57,488 nt of DNA. Origin: Rheinheimera faecalis. Its GTDB lineage: Bacteria; Pseudomonadota; Gammaproteobacteria; Enterobacterales; Alteromonadaceae. Position numbers and translations under genes: made by a program. Every line of letters begins with the position of its first letter. Position 1 is the stretch's first letter. Positions 37,301-44,059 of the stretch are shown here, piece by piece. A model generated the notes under the pieces. The model did not search any database. It saw only the letters and a list, made by a program, of their open reading frames with translations, and had not been told where the DNA came from. Location: the NCBI RefSeq assembly GCF_021290965.1, contig NZ_JAJOYT010000019.1, positions 1 to 57,488 of the forward strand, in the 5' to 3' direction.

Positions 37301-38757
37301 TTAGCATCAATAGCAGCCCCTACAGCTATACCATCAGTATCTACGTCTGTGATATCGACAGTGTAACGGAACAGTAGAGCACTGGTACCAGTGCCACTGA
37401 CATAAGTAGCATACCTTGTGGTTGCGCCTATGGTTAAGGCGATACGAGGGGTACCGCCGCCAGTGCTTACTGTGACGTTTTCACTGGTATTGACAGTAAA
37501 ATCAAGGTTTTGCCCTGAAGAATAGGTCGCATTGGCAGGAACAGAAACACTACTGACTGTAGGAGCAATACCATCAATAACCAGATTTTTATTAGCACCT
37601 AATGAATTTGCCGCACCAGGGCTGGCTAAAGTTAAAGTGGCGTTATTGGTGTCCGCATCACGGATGGTGCCACCATTTAATGCTAAAGCGCTGGTAGATG
37701 CATAATCCAGATCGGGGCTGCTATGACCTGTTGCCACAGTGTAATTAAAGGTAAGGGCTGTGGTGCCGGAACCAGAGGCGTAATTCAACACAGCATCTGT
37801 AGTACCGGTTTCTAACGTCAGTTGTGGTGTGCCTGTGACTGTCACTGCTTTTGAAAAGTTTACAGTAACAGCTATCACATCCCCTACTTTGTACGTGCCA
37901 TTAGCTGTACTGCTACTGACAGAACTGACTACAGGAGCCACATCGTCATTGGTAATAGTGCCAACCCCTGTTGCGTCAGCTAAGGCCACAGTTTCTACAT
38001 TGTTTGTAGGATTAGACAGGGTGATAGTGTAGGTTTCGTTCGGCTCGACTAGTCCGTCACCCAACACAGAAATATTAATAGTCGCTGTCTTTTGACCACC
38101 CGGAATAACGACAGAACCACTGGCGGCCGTGTAATCACTACCTGCTGTGCCTGTCCCATCGCTGGTGGCATAGTTTACGGTAGTATTTACACCTGAAGAG
38201 ATATTTAAGCTGACCGTATGGGTAAAGGTTGCAGTCCCACTATTCCCCTCACTTGCAGTTACGTCGGAAATACTCATGCTCACGGAGCAGTCAGCATCTG
38301 TGGTACAAGCGGTAGTGAGGCTGTCGGCACATATGCCCGGCTGGCCAGGTACATGACCACCGGACAAACTGCTCGTGGTGCAGTTACCCACAACCCGAAT
38401 AAGTTCCTGTGCATCACCGATAACTTTCAATCCATCGAAACGAGAACCAGCCTGACCTGAGTGGCTGTTTTTCTGCAGCATAGTGCTCAGATACTGTTGA
38501 TTCATCGGCTGAAGTTTCAGCTTAGGTTCAGCTTGTGCTGTTACATTAGCTTTAGAGTCTGTTGCTACAGAGCTGAAGGCAGAGAAGCTGTCAAACGACG
38601 AAACCGAAGTCTGCGAAACTTCGGTTTGGGCCAAAACTACAGGCTTTTTATCACGCAGGGTGGATGACACGCTGCGGGGAGAAGCCGATGCCACCCCCGG
38701 GGCCATTGCGATCAGCAGCGGCAGGCCGCTTTTTAACCATTGATATTTTGTCGTCAT
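27742..38757 (-). CDS. Giant Ig-like/cadherin-like repeat protein with internal GlyGly-CTERM-like tail and C-terminal outer-membrane barrel
   Basis: 3671 residues from the ATG at 38757, chosen because AAGGAG lies eight bases upstream and a signal peptide follows (WLKSGLPLLIAMAPGVASA). Order: linker; Calx-beta-like domain (about 158-272); Ig-like modules of several repeated types, including four copies with FGGGAAVAAT and two Big_6-like copies with TAPATPDLAAGSDTG-type starts; five He_PIG-like domains, three almost identical; two cadherin-like domains; HYR-like, Calx-beta-like and PKD-like domains; thrombospondin-3 calcium loops (DTDGDLVPDDQEG, about 3056-3081); a choice-of-anchor-U-like region; two more cadherin-like domains; then SSGGSMTWWMGMVLAGAV-MLRRR (about 3446-3471) and a beta-barrel ending in LRYDF. 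It is probably exported by Sec and displayed at the surface. It is third in a run after S8 protease and TIGR03032 genes. Confidence 0.9.
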   Translation of the reverse strand: MTTKYQWLKSGLPLLIAMAPGVASASPRSVSSTLRDKKPVVLAQTEVSQTSVSSFDSFSAFSSVATDSKANVTAQAEPKLKLQPMNQQYLSTMLQKNSHSGQAGSRFDGLKVIGDAQELIRVVGNCTTSSLSGGHVPGQPGICADSLTTACTTDADCSVSMSISDVTASEGNSGTATFTHTVSLNISSGVNTTVNYATSDGTGTAGSDYTAASGSVVIPGGQKTATINISVLGDGLVEPNETYTITLSNPTNNVETVALADATGVGTITNDDVAPVVSSVSSSTANGTYKVGDVIAVTVNFSKAVTVTGTPQLTLETGTTDAVLNYASGSGTTALTFNYTVATGHSSPDLDYASTSALALNGGTIRDADTNNATLTLASPGAANSLGANKNLVIDGIAPTVSSVSVPANATYSSGQNLDFTVNTSENVTVSTGGGTPRIALTIGATTRYATYVSGTGTSALLFRYTVDITDVDTDGIAVGAAIDANGGTLRDTATNSLTLTLNSVGATTGVLVVSTPAVTDGNISISGASGTGGAYKIGDTVTATWNNTAGGDNNSGITGVTVDFSAFGGGAAVAATESSGTWTASYTITAGAVDAANRNVSVTASNAQGGTTRADTTNATVDSVSPTVSNANISISGATGTGGAYKIGDTVTASWNNTAGGDNNSDTISGATVDFSSFGGGAAVAATNNSGTWTATYTLTAGVIDAANRNVSFSAVDNAGNTTTTADTTNATVDTVAPIVSDVYIGISGGTGTAGAYIIGDTVTASWDNSAIGDDNSDTISATTVDFSAFGGGAAVAATNSSGTWTATYTLTSGAIEATNLNVSVTAMDNAGNTRTQADSSNAAVDNVAPAVASVSVPANATYKAGDNLDFVVSIASASDVVVDSTGGTPRLALTIGSSTVYASYISGSASPNLTFRYTVQAADLDADGIAVAAAIDLNGGTLKDGSGNNLTLTLNSVGSTAAVLVDAAPPAAPSTPDLAAGSDTGGSSTDNITNDTTPTLTGTAEADSTVTLYDTDGTTALGTIPADGSGNWSITSSALIDGAHTLTVKATDAAGNESVASTGLSVTIDTTAPTVTDANISIAGGSGTSGAYIVGDTLTASWNNSAGGDNNTDVASTVTIDFSPFGGGAAVAATNSGGTWSATYSIVAGVIDGTNLNVSVSATDTAGNLTTTADSSNATVDTIVATISSVGVPANATYEVGQNLDFTVNANQNITVNTAGGTPRIALTLGASTVYATYVSGSGSGVLTFRYTVQVGDADSDGIAVSSAVDLNGGTLKDAGGNNLTLTLNSVGSTAAVLVDAVAPTAPATPDLAAGSDTGESSTDNITNDTTPTITGTAEANSSVTLYDTDGTTALGTVAADGSGNWSITSSALSEGAHTLTVKATDTANNESLASAGLSVTIDSTAPSVTGSTPDGAALANAASVIFTVAFNDTVYGLAAGDFTVTATGSASGTAASVSVASGTSVNVTVSTISGTGTLRLDTNASGITDLAGNQVAAFTSGGTHTVDHDAPAITGVAFDQASIDSVNQTTVSFTLAGAEVGTTAEYTITSSNGGTPVTASGIAVSSAAQQISGVNVTGLIDGTLTISLTLTDDADNVSSAVTDTVLKDANVPAVTAVAVADGNYKAGDTINFTVTLNDSVTVSGVNSTLGIDIDGSTQQAAFVSATGTVLTYSYTVLAGQNTDSSGVSILASSIVLNGDTIRDSGNNDAVLTFAGTNNSDAKVDTTAPVVTVVTDPAEAVFVNAADYEIKGTHTEIGLTINLYTDTGDDGTADGGVLVSAVVDADGNWSLIQPLTADTAHNYVAVAEDAAGNISAAVNVPTITEDSIAPVAPVVTSPSAADAVNSPTLLIEGTHSEDGVIVEIFADNDNDGVADDSTVLASAEVGGVTTGIWSLTVPLTANTANNFVVIAKDKAGNVSAPVDVATVTQDSVAPLVTVTTLATADSTPALAGTVDDTTAVLSLVVGGNTYVPVNNGNGSWALADNQISALTNGVYDVAISATDAQGNVGNDASTNELTIDLLPPSGYSAAIVQEIINAANQTAMSFVFAGAEVGATYNYSVSDGTNSVTGSGTVSGATQQVGAINVTALAETTLQLSVTLTDVVGNAGSVVTDTVLKRYNTTPVISGTAATSVNEDSPYSFTPTATDADTGTTLTFSISNKPVWATFSTSTGALTGTPTNANVGTTSGIVISVSDGTATAALSAFAITVTNTNDAPVVSSAAVTVATQGAAYSYSFAGTDVDVGDTLTRSVVTKPAWLNFNAGTGLLSGTPGNSDVGVHAVTLRVTDAAGLFANQSFNITVANINDAPTITGSPAVTIAQGAAYGFVPTAADVDTGTTLTFSIANKPTWATFNTATGALSGTPANTDVGATAGIVISVSDGALSASLPAFTLTVTNINDAPTITGSPAVTVAQGAAYSFVPTAADVDTGTTLTFSIANKPTWATFNTATGALTGTPANTDVGATAGIVISVSDGALSASLPAFTLTVTNINDAPTITGSPAVTVAQGAAYSFVPTAADVDTGTTLTFSIANKPTWATFNTATGALSGTPANADVGATAGIVISVSDGTLSASLPAFTLTVTNSNDAPVVANSSATTAEDTPLSLTLTAQDPDQDELSFEIVTQPEHGTASVQGSLLVYTPEQDFNGTDSISFVANDAESSSAAATISLTVTAVNDNPVVEDDSYSLQRTDNSQYQLAVLANDTDVDEDTLTIDGASTSVGTVTFNSQGLTLTTPDRYVGPVSLRYTVTDGNGGRDSADVNLIIEGGAASNLPVITVPADIEVNATALFTRVQLGTATAVDRNGRRLRVSLINGSLFFAPGEHIVYWQATDADGNTATKAQRVRVNPLISLSKDQLVSEGSEVEVQVLLNGPAPVYPVMVPYIVTGSAGVNDHTLVSGVAEISSGLSTTIRFNTLEDALAESPEDVIITLDSSVNRGSQRSSRIIISEVNLAPVVSLTVNQNSESRLTVGESDGLVTVVATVTDPNPQDQVTGVWSFGRLNNVTSDQTQLSFDPAEQGPGLYQVSYTATDNGAPNLSSTSRVFIVVRPSLPNLGTSDTDGDLVPDDQEGFADTDGDGIPDYQDAINECNVMPTELLGQTQFVAEGDPGVCLRLGTVAAETDAGGLQIAKDSIETDDVAVNIGGIFDFIAYGLPEQGKSYSLVIPQRLPVPINAVYRKFNDVTGWVDFVSNERNSVSSTAGERGFCPPPGDAVWTEGLTEGHWCVQVTVEDGGPNDADGIANSAIVDPGGVAVELNGNNLPVAVADEASVLVDSSIDVNVLANDTDVDGDALTVNQAISSFGTVTILADQQLSYTPNPDFVGTDTVIYSITDGKGGTASSELVVDVFSNTAPVAVNDAASTDDRTAILIAVLTNDTDAEGDVLTVSAASALEGTVSIETDQRLRYTPKAGFAGVDTISYTVTDSSGDSATGSVSVTVRAYQDVVVDNKSSGGSMTWWMGMVLAGAVMLRRRSVLGVAAVALLSFSPFSQGENWYLQGAVGQSKADQKQSRLVEELPSGTITAFDDSDSLYGITLGYKLHPYFSLEIGYQDSGEASSQISGDSLTPEQYHELVKAVSPVLVDGWTIAGRFTLWQNEQWDLEVPLGVLNWDSEVESTMGDTTLYSTDDGKDWFLGVQLNYKVSDDWKVGLGYQQLQLEANDVSSWLLSLRYDF
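31012..31848 (-). repeat. Three near-identical 279-bp tandem repeats (93-residue He_PIG-like domains)
   Basis: Copies start at 31012, 31291 and 31570. Each encodes a 93-residue module with TITGSPAVT, AAYSFVPTAADVDTG and KPTWATFNTATG. The DNA copies differ at only a few positions, unlike the neighbouring diverged modules, so the expansion is recent. Copy number is prone to change and to assembly collapse. Confidence 0.9.
34540..36240 (-). repeat. Duplicated multi-domain block (1002-bp offset) in the giant gene
   Basis: Segments near 34.54-35.2 kb and 35.55-36.2 kb match at an offset of 1002 bases (334 codons). Each codes for a VPANATY-type Ig-like module followed by a Big_6-like module with STDNITNDTTPT and GNWSITSSAL. 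A block of more than one domain was therefore duplicated in frame. Confidence 0.75.
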
Positions 38758-38809
38758 CAGTTCACTCCTTCGCCCTGCCCGCATTGGTTTCTGCGTCCAG
38801 CTTTTTTGC

Positions 38810-39889
38810 TTAAAACACAAACAGCTCCGTTACCCTTGGGTCTTGCAGCCCCAGAATTTCTGGCTGTACCGATTCTTCAATAACTGCTACGTCATATAAC
38901 TGGCTGACATCTCCATCAAAGCGACAGAATGCCACTATGGACATAGTGTTCATGTCCACTATATAGATGCCCGCATGCGATTCCTGATATTTCAGAGACA
39001 CAGGCAAAGGCGCTGCTCTTTCGCTGTGGCGAAATTTGGAGCAACAAACGATCATATAATCCCGATAAAAGGTCATGGCTCTGGTAAAGCCCTGAACTTC
39101 AAGCACTGTTTCTGCAGTTTTTGTTCCCGGGTCGTAGCACATCACTGTGCCATGGCCGGAATTGCAGAGATACACCTTGTCTTTATACAGCTTGGGCGAA
39201 TGTGGCATACATAAGCCTTCCAGCACTATCTCGTCAGTTTGCACATCAATCAGCAAACCTGTGCTTAAATCACTTTCAGCCCGCCAGCTACGTCCCTCAG
39301 TAAAAGCGCCAAAACAAGTGGCATATGCAGGTTTACCATCCCGCATCGCCATACAATTCAGGTGTCCTGCACCATCTCCTGTGGGCCCTTTCAGAAACTT
39401 AGGCCACCATTGCGGCTTAAAACTTAAGTCAGGTTGCAAAGTACAAATACAACTGAACCTGCTGTTTACCATCCATAATCCGCCTTGCCCCCATGCCACA
39501 TCGTGAACGTTAATTTCACCTGTAATATGACTGTTACGGGGTAAAAATATGGAGTCAGCCTCCAGGCCAGCTTCATCAAAGCCAACAGATTGATCGTGGC
39601 GGTAATAGTTGATGATTTCTGTATAAGCAGCAACTGTCAGCTTATTTTCATGGACAGCCAAACCTCTTGGGCGCGCCATCGGGACTAAAAGAGTATCGAT
39701 ATTATCATTTTTTTGCCTGAATACAATAAGGCGCTGACAATCATAAGAAGTCACAGCCACAGAAATACGAAAAATTTGCAAAAATTCTAAAAATGACGGG
39801 GTGGCAGAGGATGAAAAATCATACAGCTCGTTTTGATAATCTGGCAGGTCGATAGTCCCTTTTTTAGAGTCTTCGTTTAGTGTAGACAC
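38810..39889 (-). CDS. TIGR03032-family protein
   Basis: The 359-residue protein matches the TIGR03032/DUF4915 family, recognised by LPRNSHITGEINVHDVAWGQGGLWMVNSRFSCICTL split across about residues 125-160 and by CMPHSPKLYKDKVYLCNSGHGTV. The repeating pattern suggests a beta-propeller. Function is not established. The start is a GTG at 39889 with GAGG seven bases upstream. It lies 30 bases after the S8 protease stop and 52 bases before the giant gene's ATG, so the three genes are probably one operon. Confidence 0.88.
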   Translation of the reverse strand: MSTLNEDSKKGTIDLPDYQNELYDFSSSATPSFLEFLQIFRISVAVTSYDCQRLIVFRQKNDNIDTLLVPMARPRGLAVHENKLTVAAYTEIINYYRHDQSVGFDEAGLEADSIFLPRNSHITGEINVHDVAWGQGGLWMVNSRFSCICTLQPDLSFKPQWWPKFLKGPTGDGAGHLNCMAMRDGKPAYATCFGAFTEGRSWRAESDLSTGLLIDVQTDEIVLEGLCMPHSPKLYKDKVYLCNSGHGTVMCYDPGTKTAETVLEVQGFTRAMTFYRDYMIVCCSKFRHSERAAPLPVSLKYQESHAGIYIVDMNTMSIVAFCRFDGDVSQLYDVAVIEESVQPEILGLQDPRVTELFVF

Positions 39890-39919
39890 TCCATATCCTC
39901 ATTACATCAACAACTTAAT

Positions 39920-41236
39920 TTAATTATTGCTAAGCTCAGCCAGAACTTTTTGTGCATTAAGCACCTTGTAACTAAACTCTGAGCCCTGCGGTATCTTCTG
40001 GATTTTCGCAGTTCCCGTTTCTGATAACAATAGCTGTATTTCCGCTGCCGTCAACTCCGGCCGCCACGACCTTAACAATGCTACGAACCCGGACACCAAA
40101 GCGGCCGAAGATGAAGTTTTGGCAAACATCTCATAACGTCGCCCCGGCAATTGACTAACCGTTAACACATAACTGGCAGCCGCAATATCTGCCGCAGGCC
40201 CCCAGCTGGCATCAGCTAATGTGCCCTGATGGTCGGTCGAACTGACCACCAGCAATTCATGTAATGCCGCTAATCCAACATTAGTTCTGAACTTAGGATC
40301 GGCAGCCACTATGATCACCACACCTTTGCCTTGTCTGGCTTCATAAGTCAGATACTGTAAATAATCTCTGACAGGTGCAGCTACCCAAGGCAATAACCAG
40401 CTGATATTAATTACATCAGCGCCTTGCTGCTCGGCCAAAGAAAAAGCCAGGAGTAGATTAGAAGTCCAGGGACGCTGTAACTTTAATGCGATCAGTTCAG
40501 AGTACGGCGCTATCCCCCAGGCATAACCCAGCGAGAATTTGTTTATATTTTGTACTTTATCAGGTTGTGCCCAGATTAGGCCAGCAACTTTATTACCGTG
40601 TTTTTGATGTGGCTCAGGCACAGCGCCTGGAATATTCAAATCAATATCCCAACTGAACCTGAGTTTAGTCTGGCGTAAGTCGGGTAAATTCAGCGAAACG
40701 CCTGTATCAATAACTGCCACTCTTGAGCCTTTGCCTTTGCTATAAGGCCAGATTTTTTCCAGCGCCAAATAATCTGCCACTGAAAAGGTCTGTTCATTCA
40801 GATACAAAGTGTTAAGTAAGGATGGCGCCTTTTCGGACTCTATGCGCATAGGCAATAAATCAGGTTGCACGTAGCTGACGCCTGGTACTTTTTCCAGAAC
40901 AGCTATGTTTTGTAATGCGTCTTCAAGCGAGTTCAGAGAGAGTAGATAGACAAACTGTTGCTGGTAATGCAGCAACAACTCCATCTTTGTAATGAGTTTT
41001 TGCTGTTGCTCTGGTAATTCCTGCCGGGAAATGGCTCTGGAACTCACCACCAGTAAACGGTTGGCAACTTTTACCCGCAGCATCTCTGGCTTTAATAATG
41101 CAACAGCTTCTGTCTGCCGGGCATCAGACGGATTGTTAAACTCCAACCGATGTTTTTTTTCAGCCACAGCAAATTCATAATCAGCACACACCAAAGGACA
41201 GACCAGCAGTAAAACACTGCTTATAAGTTTCCACAT
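39920..41236 (-). CDS. Secreted S8-family (subtilisin-like) serine protease
   Basis: From the ATG at 41236 the protein has 438 residues: a signal peptide (LISSVLLLVCPLVCA), a propeptide-like region to about 130, then the catalytic domain. The triad is Asp177 in VAVIDTGVS, His213 in KHGNKVAGLI and Ser375 in AKTSSSAALVSGF; the usual Gly before the TS pair is Lys. Asn277 in VINISW is the likely oxyanion residue. It should be periplasmic or secreted. As first gene of the run leading to the giant protein, it may process that protein, which is inference. A strong palindromic terminator lies 45 bases upstream. Confidence 0.9.
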   Translation of the reverse strand: MWKLISSVLLLVCPLVCADYEFAVAEKKHRLEFNNPSDARQTEAVALLKPEMLRVKVANRLLVVSSRAISRQELPEQQQKLITKMELLLHYQQQFVYLLSLNSLEDALQNIAVLEKVPGVSYVQPDLLPMRIESEKAPSLLNTLYLNEQTFSVADYLALEKIWPYSKGKGSRVAVIDTGVSLNLPDLRQTKLRFSWDIDLNIPGAVPEPHQKHGNKVAGLIWAQPDKVQNINKFSLGYAWGIAPYSELIALKLQRPWTSNLLLAFSLAEQQGADVINISWLLPWVAAPVRDYLQYLTYEARQGKGVVIIVAADPKFRTNVGLAALHELLVVSSTDHQGTLADASWGPAADIAAASYVLTVSQLPGRRYEMFAKTSSSAALVSGFVALLRSWRPELTAAEIQLLLSETGTAKIQKIPQGSEFSYKVLNAQKVLAELSNN

Positions 41237-41283
41237 CAAGGGCTTTCTTTCCTTTGTCTGTCGGCAAGAGCAGAGAGCATAAT

Positions 41284-41313
41284 AAAAAAGACCTGAATAT
41301 TCAGGTCTTTTTT
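41284..41313 (-). terminator. 30-bp perfectly palindromic terminator between the Collar run and the S8 gene
   Basis: AAAAAAGACCTGAAT is followed at once by its exact complement. A-runs and T-runs flank the stem on both strands. It follows the last Collar-domain gene and should end that transcript, leaving under 50 bases for a promoter of the S8 gene. Partial read-through is therefore an alternative. Confidence 0.85.
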
Positions 41314-41328
41314 ATATAACCCGTTTTT

Positions 41329-41874
41329 TTAGTTACGGCTGGGGAACATACCAAACAACGCAATACAAAACGGGATCACTAAAAAAGGTTGCCGGTTTTC
41401 ATGGGCTCCGCCCCCGCCCGCCACACCAAGCATAGTGGGAGCTAAAGGAACCAAACCTGTTGTCGTGTTGTTGTATGCCATTTGCTGCGCATTTGTTGGT
41501 AACAAAGACAGACTCAGGTAGCTGCCGCTGCCACTGCCTGATACTTTGGGTATACCTGCCATTTTGACTGTCATCAGATGGCTGTGTACAGGCATTTCCG
41601 TCTGGATTAAGGTGACAGTTGCAGCACCTTCAGCCTCCCCTATAACACGGGGGGTTAAACCAGGCCCATCGCCCTGATGCATCATGGCCCGGCCTTGTAG
41701 ATTTGGTAAACCAAAATTACTGGTGCCATTGCCGCCATAATTCACACCTAATAACGAAAATAACGCGGTATTTTGTTGAATGGGCATTAACTGGCCAGCA
41801 CAATAGGCAAAGTTGTGTGGCGCAAAACTATAAGGAAACTGCCGGATTTCCCCCACAAATGGTTCTGACATCAT
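41329..41874 (-). CDS. Phage-tail-Collar-domain protein, MdpB-like (copy 3)
   Basis: The 181-residue protein has the tail Collar pattern: EIRQFPYSFAPHNFAYCAGQLMPI, then LFSLLGVNYGGNGTSNFGLPNLQGR, a PVHSH stretch and a conserved C-terminus ending FPSRN. It belongs to the group called microcystin-dependent protein (MdpB-like) by homology to a Microcystis gene; function is not established. No signal peptide and no phage structural genes are nearby. It is last of three tandem paralogs whose ends are conserved and whose middles differ. Confidence 0.88.
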   Translation of the reverse strand: MMSEPFVGEIRQFPYSFAPHNFAYCAGQLMPIQQNTALFSLLGVNYGGNGTSNFGLPNLQGRAMMHQGDGPGLTPRVIGEAEGAATVTLIQTEMPVHSHLMTVKMAGIPKVSGSGSGSYLSLSLLPTNAQQMAYNNTTTGLVPLAPTMLGVAGGGGAHENRQPFLVIPFCIALFGMFPSRN

Positions 41875-41882
41875 GCATCTCC

Positions 41883-42404
41883 TTAATTACGTGAAGGGAA
41901 AATACCCTGTAAACACAAAATAAAACTCATCGCCAAAAAAGGCATCATATTTTCATGTGGCTGGCCGCCACCTGCTGTACCGCCCGTATTTGGCAACATC
42001 TGCGCTACCCGGTTTGCTGTTTCTGTCGATGCCAGATAATGCAAACCCTGGCCTATTAACTGACCTGAAGGTGTGTTTAGGTTGGCGGCCGTATTAGACA
42101 CCATAGCCTGATGGGTGTGAGCGGGAATTTGAGTCGTCACTAAAGTAACTGTTTCAGTGCCATACATCTGGCCCTGCACTCTGGCAGTTAAACCCGGACC
42201 AGTACCCAAACCTACAGGGACACGACCTCTGGCATCGGGTGCATTAAAGGTATTAACGCCATCGCCACCATAGGTTGTGCCTAACAGTGCATACAGCGCG
42301 TCGTACTGAGAAATAGCCAGACTTTGGCCGTTACAAAAGGCCCAGTCTCTTGGTGCAAAGGTGCCGGCAAAGACCCGGACTTCACCCATAAAAGGTGCTG
42401 ACAT
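41883..42404 (-). CDS. Phage-tail-Collar-domain protein, MdpB-like (copy 2)
   Basis: A 173-residue paralog with EVRVFAGTFAPRDWAFCNGQSLAI, LYALLGTTYGGDGVNTFNAPDARGRVPVG, TQIPAHTHQAM and terminal FPSRN. The middle part (residues 110-145) is unrelated in detail to the other two copies. It lies 13 bases after copy 1 and eight bases before copy 3, each with its own ribosome site, so all three are cotranscribed. Confidence 0.88.
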   Translation of the reverse strand: MSAPFMGEVRVFAGTFAPRDWAFCNGQSLAISQYDALYALLGTTYGGDGVNTFNAPDARGRVPVGLGTGPGLTARVQGQMYGTETVTLVTTQIPAHTHQAMVSNTAANLNTPSGQLIGQGLHYLASTETANRVAQMLPNTGGTAGGGQPHENMMPFLAMSFILCLQGIFPSRN

Positions 42405-42417
42405 AATTTGGCTCTCC

Positions 42418-42954
42418 TTAATTACGGGATGGGAATACGCCCTGCAGGGCGATGGAAAAACGCAACACTAAACTGGGTTGCAAATTACTGTGTGGCTGAC
42501 TACCACCTGTAGCTACTATCGCATCAGCAGCTAAGGCAGCCAGATTGCTGTCGGGAGCCACATAATAAGACCCATCCGTTGGCATAGCACAGAGGTTTGC
42601 GCCGGTCGCAGGGCTTGGATTAGGGTTGTTTCCCGGCGTATTGCTTGCGTAAAATAAGTGGGTATGCTGTGGAATTTGTGTTGTCAGTAAAGTCACATTC
42701 TCCAGACCTCCGGGTTGGCCAGAAGTATAGGTAATACCTGAACTTGAGTCTGTACCCATACCTAAAGGCGTTCTGCCCCGATAATCAGGTAATGCAAAAG
42801 TTGTAGTGCCGTTGCCACCAAACACAGTACCCAATAATGAAAAAAGGGCCTGATTTTGATTAATCGCCAACTGCTGACCAGAGCAGTCAGTCCAATGCCG
42901 TGGGGCAAAGGGGATGGCGAACATTCTGACTTCACCTATATAAGGCATGGACAT
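42418..42954 (-). CDS. Phage-tail-Collar-domain protein, MdpB-like (copy 1)
   Basis: A 178-residue paralog with EVRMFAIPFAPRHWTDCSGQQLAI, LFSLLGTVFGGNGTTTFALPDYRGRTPLG, TQIPQHTHLFYAS and terminal FPSRN. It is the first Collar gene after the DUF6916-like gene, 72 bases downstream of it. The Collar fold is used in phage tail fibres, but in such stand-alone clusters the proteins are of unknown use. Confidence 0.88.
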   Translation of the reverse strand: MSMPYIGEVRMFAIPFAPRHWTDCSGQQLAINQNQALFSLLGTVFGGNGTTTFALPDYRGRTPLGMGTDSSSGITYTSGQPGGLENVTLLTTQIPQHTHLFYASNTPGNNPNPSPATGANLCAMPTDGSYYVAPDSNLAALAADAIVATGGSQPHSNLQPSLVLRFSIALQGVFPSRN

Positions 42955-43026
42955 AATTATTGTTCTCCTGAAATGAAAGGAAACACTACAAACTCAGGTG
43001 CACAACACAGCTCACCTTGCGCAGTG

Positions 43027-43314
43027 TCAGTTCTTTTTGCGCGATACCACAATTTGATACTTATCTGCTGCATAAGGCGACATAAACAGCTGCACTTCAC
43101 CAAAAGACGGGTGGCTAAACAGATAATTACCACTGGGGCAATGCACTTCTGCTGCACTGCTCAAGTCAACCGAAAAAGCTTCATACTCTTCGGTTGTAAA
43201 GCGGGGTAAAGAGACCTTGTCTACATTGAGCTGAACCATATTGTTGCTGCCATCCTTTAACTGGATCTGCTGGTTCAGCAAGGCCGTTAATGTATCGAAG
43301 TTAAATTGTTGCAT
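43027..43314 (-). CDS. DUF6916-like small protein
   Basis: A 95-residue cytosolic-looking protein from the ATG at 43314; the frame is open to a TTG 12 bases upstream with no better ribosome site. LSLPRFTTEEYEAFSVDLSS-like residues and QLFMSPYAADKYQIVVSRK fit the DUF6916 family as I remember it, which often precedes MdpB-type Collar genes. No function is known. It is the first gene of the Collar run, with an AT-rich promoter-like region at 43315-43448. Confidence 0.65.
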   Translation of the reverse strand: MQQFNFDTLTALLNQQIQLKDGSNNMVQLNVDKVSLPRFTTEEYEAFSVDLSSAAEVHCPSGNYLFSHPSFGEVQLFMSPYAADKYQIVVSRKKN

Positions 43315-43448
43315 TCTAGTTCCCAAATACCATGACCCTTTAGTCGCGCCAAATCAGCTTAGAAAAGTAAGCAGATAAAAGCCACTAAAAACCATAGATT
43401 TTAATAAGTTAATTTAAAAAGACACTCGCCACATTTTAGAGCCAAAAC

Positions 43449-43958
43449 TCAAATAATGATTTTTTGTAAGGCAGGCGGATACCAGATCATCAGTTCGTAA
43501 GGCTGTTGCAGCGCTGTCGTGACAAACCCAAGCCGCTGGTACAAAACTTTGGCTACTGTATTTTCCTGCAACACGGTCAACGTCATAGGCACAGCCACTG
43601 CGGCGGAAGCCTGCTGAAAGGCCTGAACTACCGCAGCGCCTAAACCTTTGCCTCTGGCCGCTGGTATTAACGCCAGATCAATCAGCCGCACTTCATTTGG
43701 GCCAAAATCCAGCGTGGCTTTGCCTATGGCTTCGAGATGTTTTTCAATAATAAAATACATCGCATTCGGGTACGCATCGCCGTAGCCCTGAGTCTGAGCC
43801 CTGAATTGCATTTCCATCAGCTCTGCTTTTTGCTCTGCGGATACATCCATCAGTCCCAAATCGTCCCTTGTGGATTGATACAAAGCTTCCAGAAACACTT
43901 TGTCTTTGCCATTGGCCGGGCGCACTGACAACCCCTCTGGCAGTTGCAGCTTTTGCAT
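43449..43958 (-). CDS. GNAT-family N-acetyltransferase
   Basis: The 169 residues form a GNAT fold: LIDLALIPAARGKGLGAAVVQAF carries the acetyl-CoA pyrophosphate motif RGKGLG, and LTVLQENTVAKVLYQRLGFV is motif B. Substrate is unknown. Position immediately upstream of the DUF6916/Collar run, on the same strand and about 130 bases away, suggests association with that cluster but not necessarily cotranscription. Confidence 0.85.
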   Translation of the reverse strand: MQKLQLPEGLSVRPANGKDKVFLEALYQSTRDDLGLMDVSAEQKAELMEMQFRAQTQGYGDAYPNAMYFIIEKHLEAIGKATLDFGPNEVRLIDLALIPAARGKGLGAAVVQAFQQASAAVAVPMTLTVLQENTVAKVLYQRLGFVTTALQQPYELMIWYPPALQKIII

Positions 43959-44059
43959 AGCATATCCTTGTTTTATATTATGTTTTGGCTCAGCATAACT
44001 AAGAGGGTTTCAAATTACCAGCCGGTAGTTGCCGGGCTATACGATGAAAGGAAGAGCTA

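Noticed and set aside
41329-43314. Collar proteins as part of a prophage or contractile injection system
   Set aside because: No sheath, tube, baseplate, capsid, integrase or lysis genes occur in the surrounding 15 kb.
43315-43345. Five-codon mini-frame (MVFGN) just before the DUF6916-like gene as a regulatory leader peptide
   Set aside because: It has an AAGGG upstream but no attenuator-like structure, and such tiny frames occur by chance.
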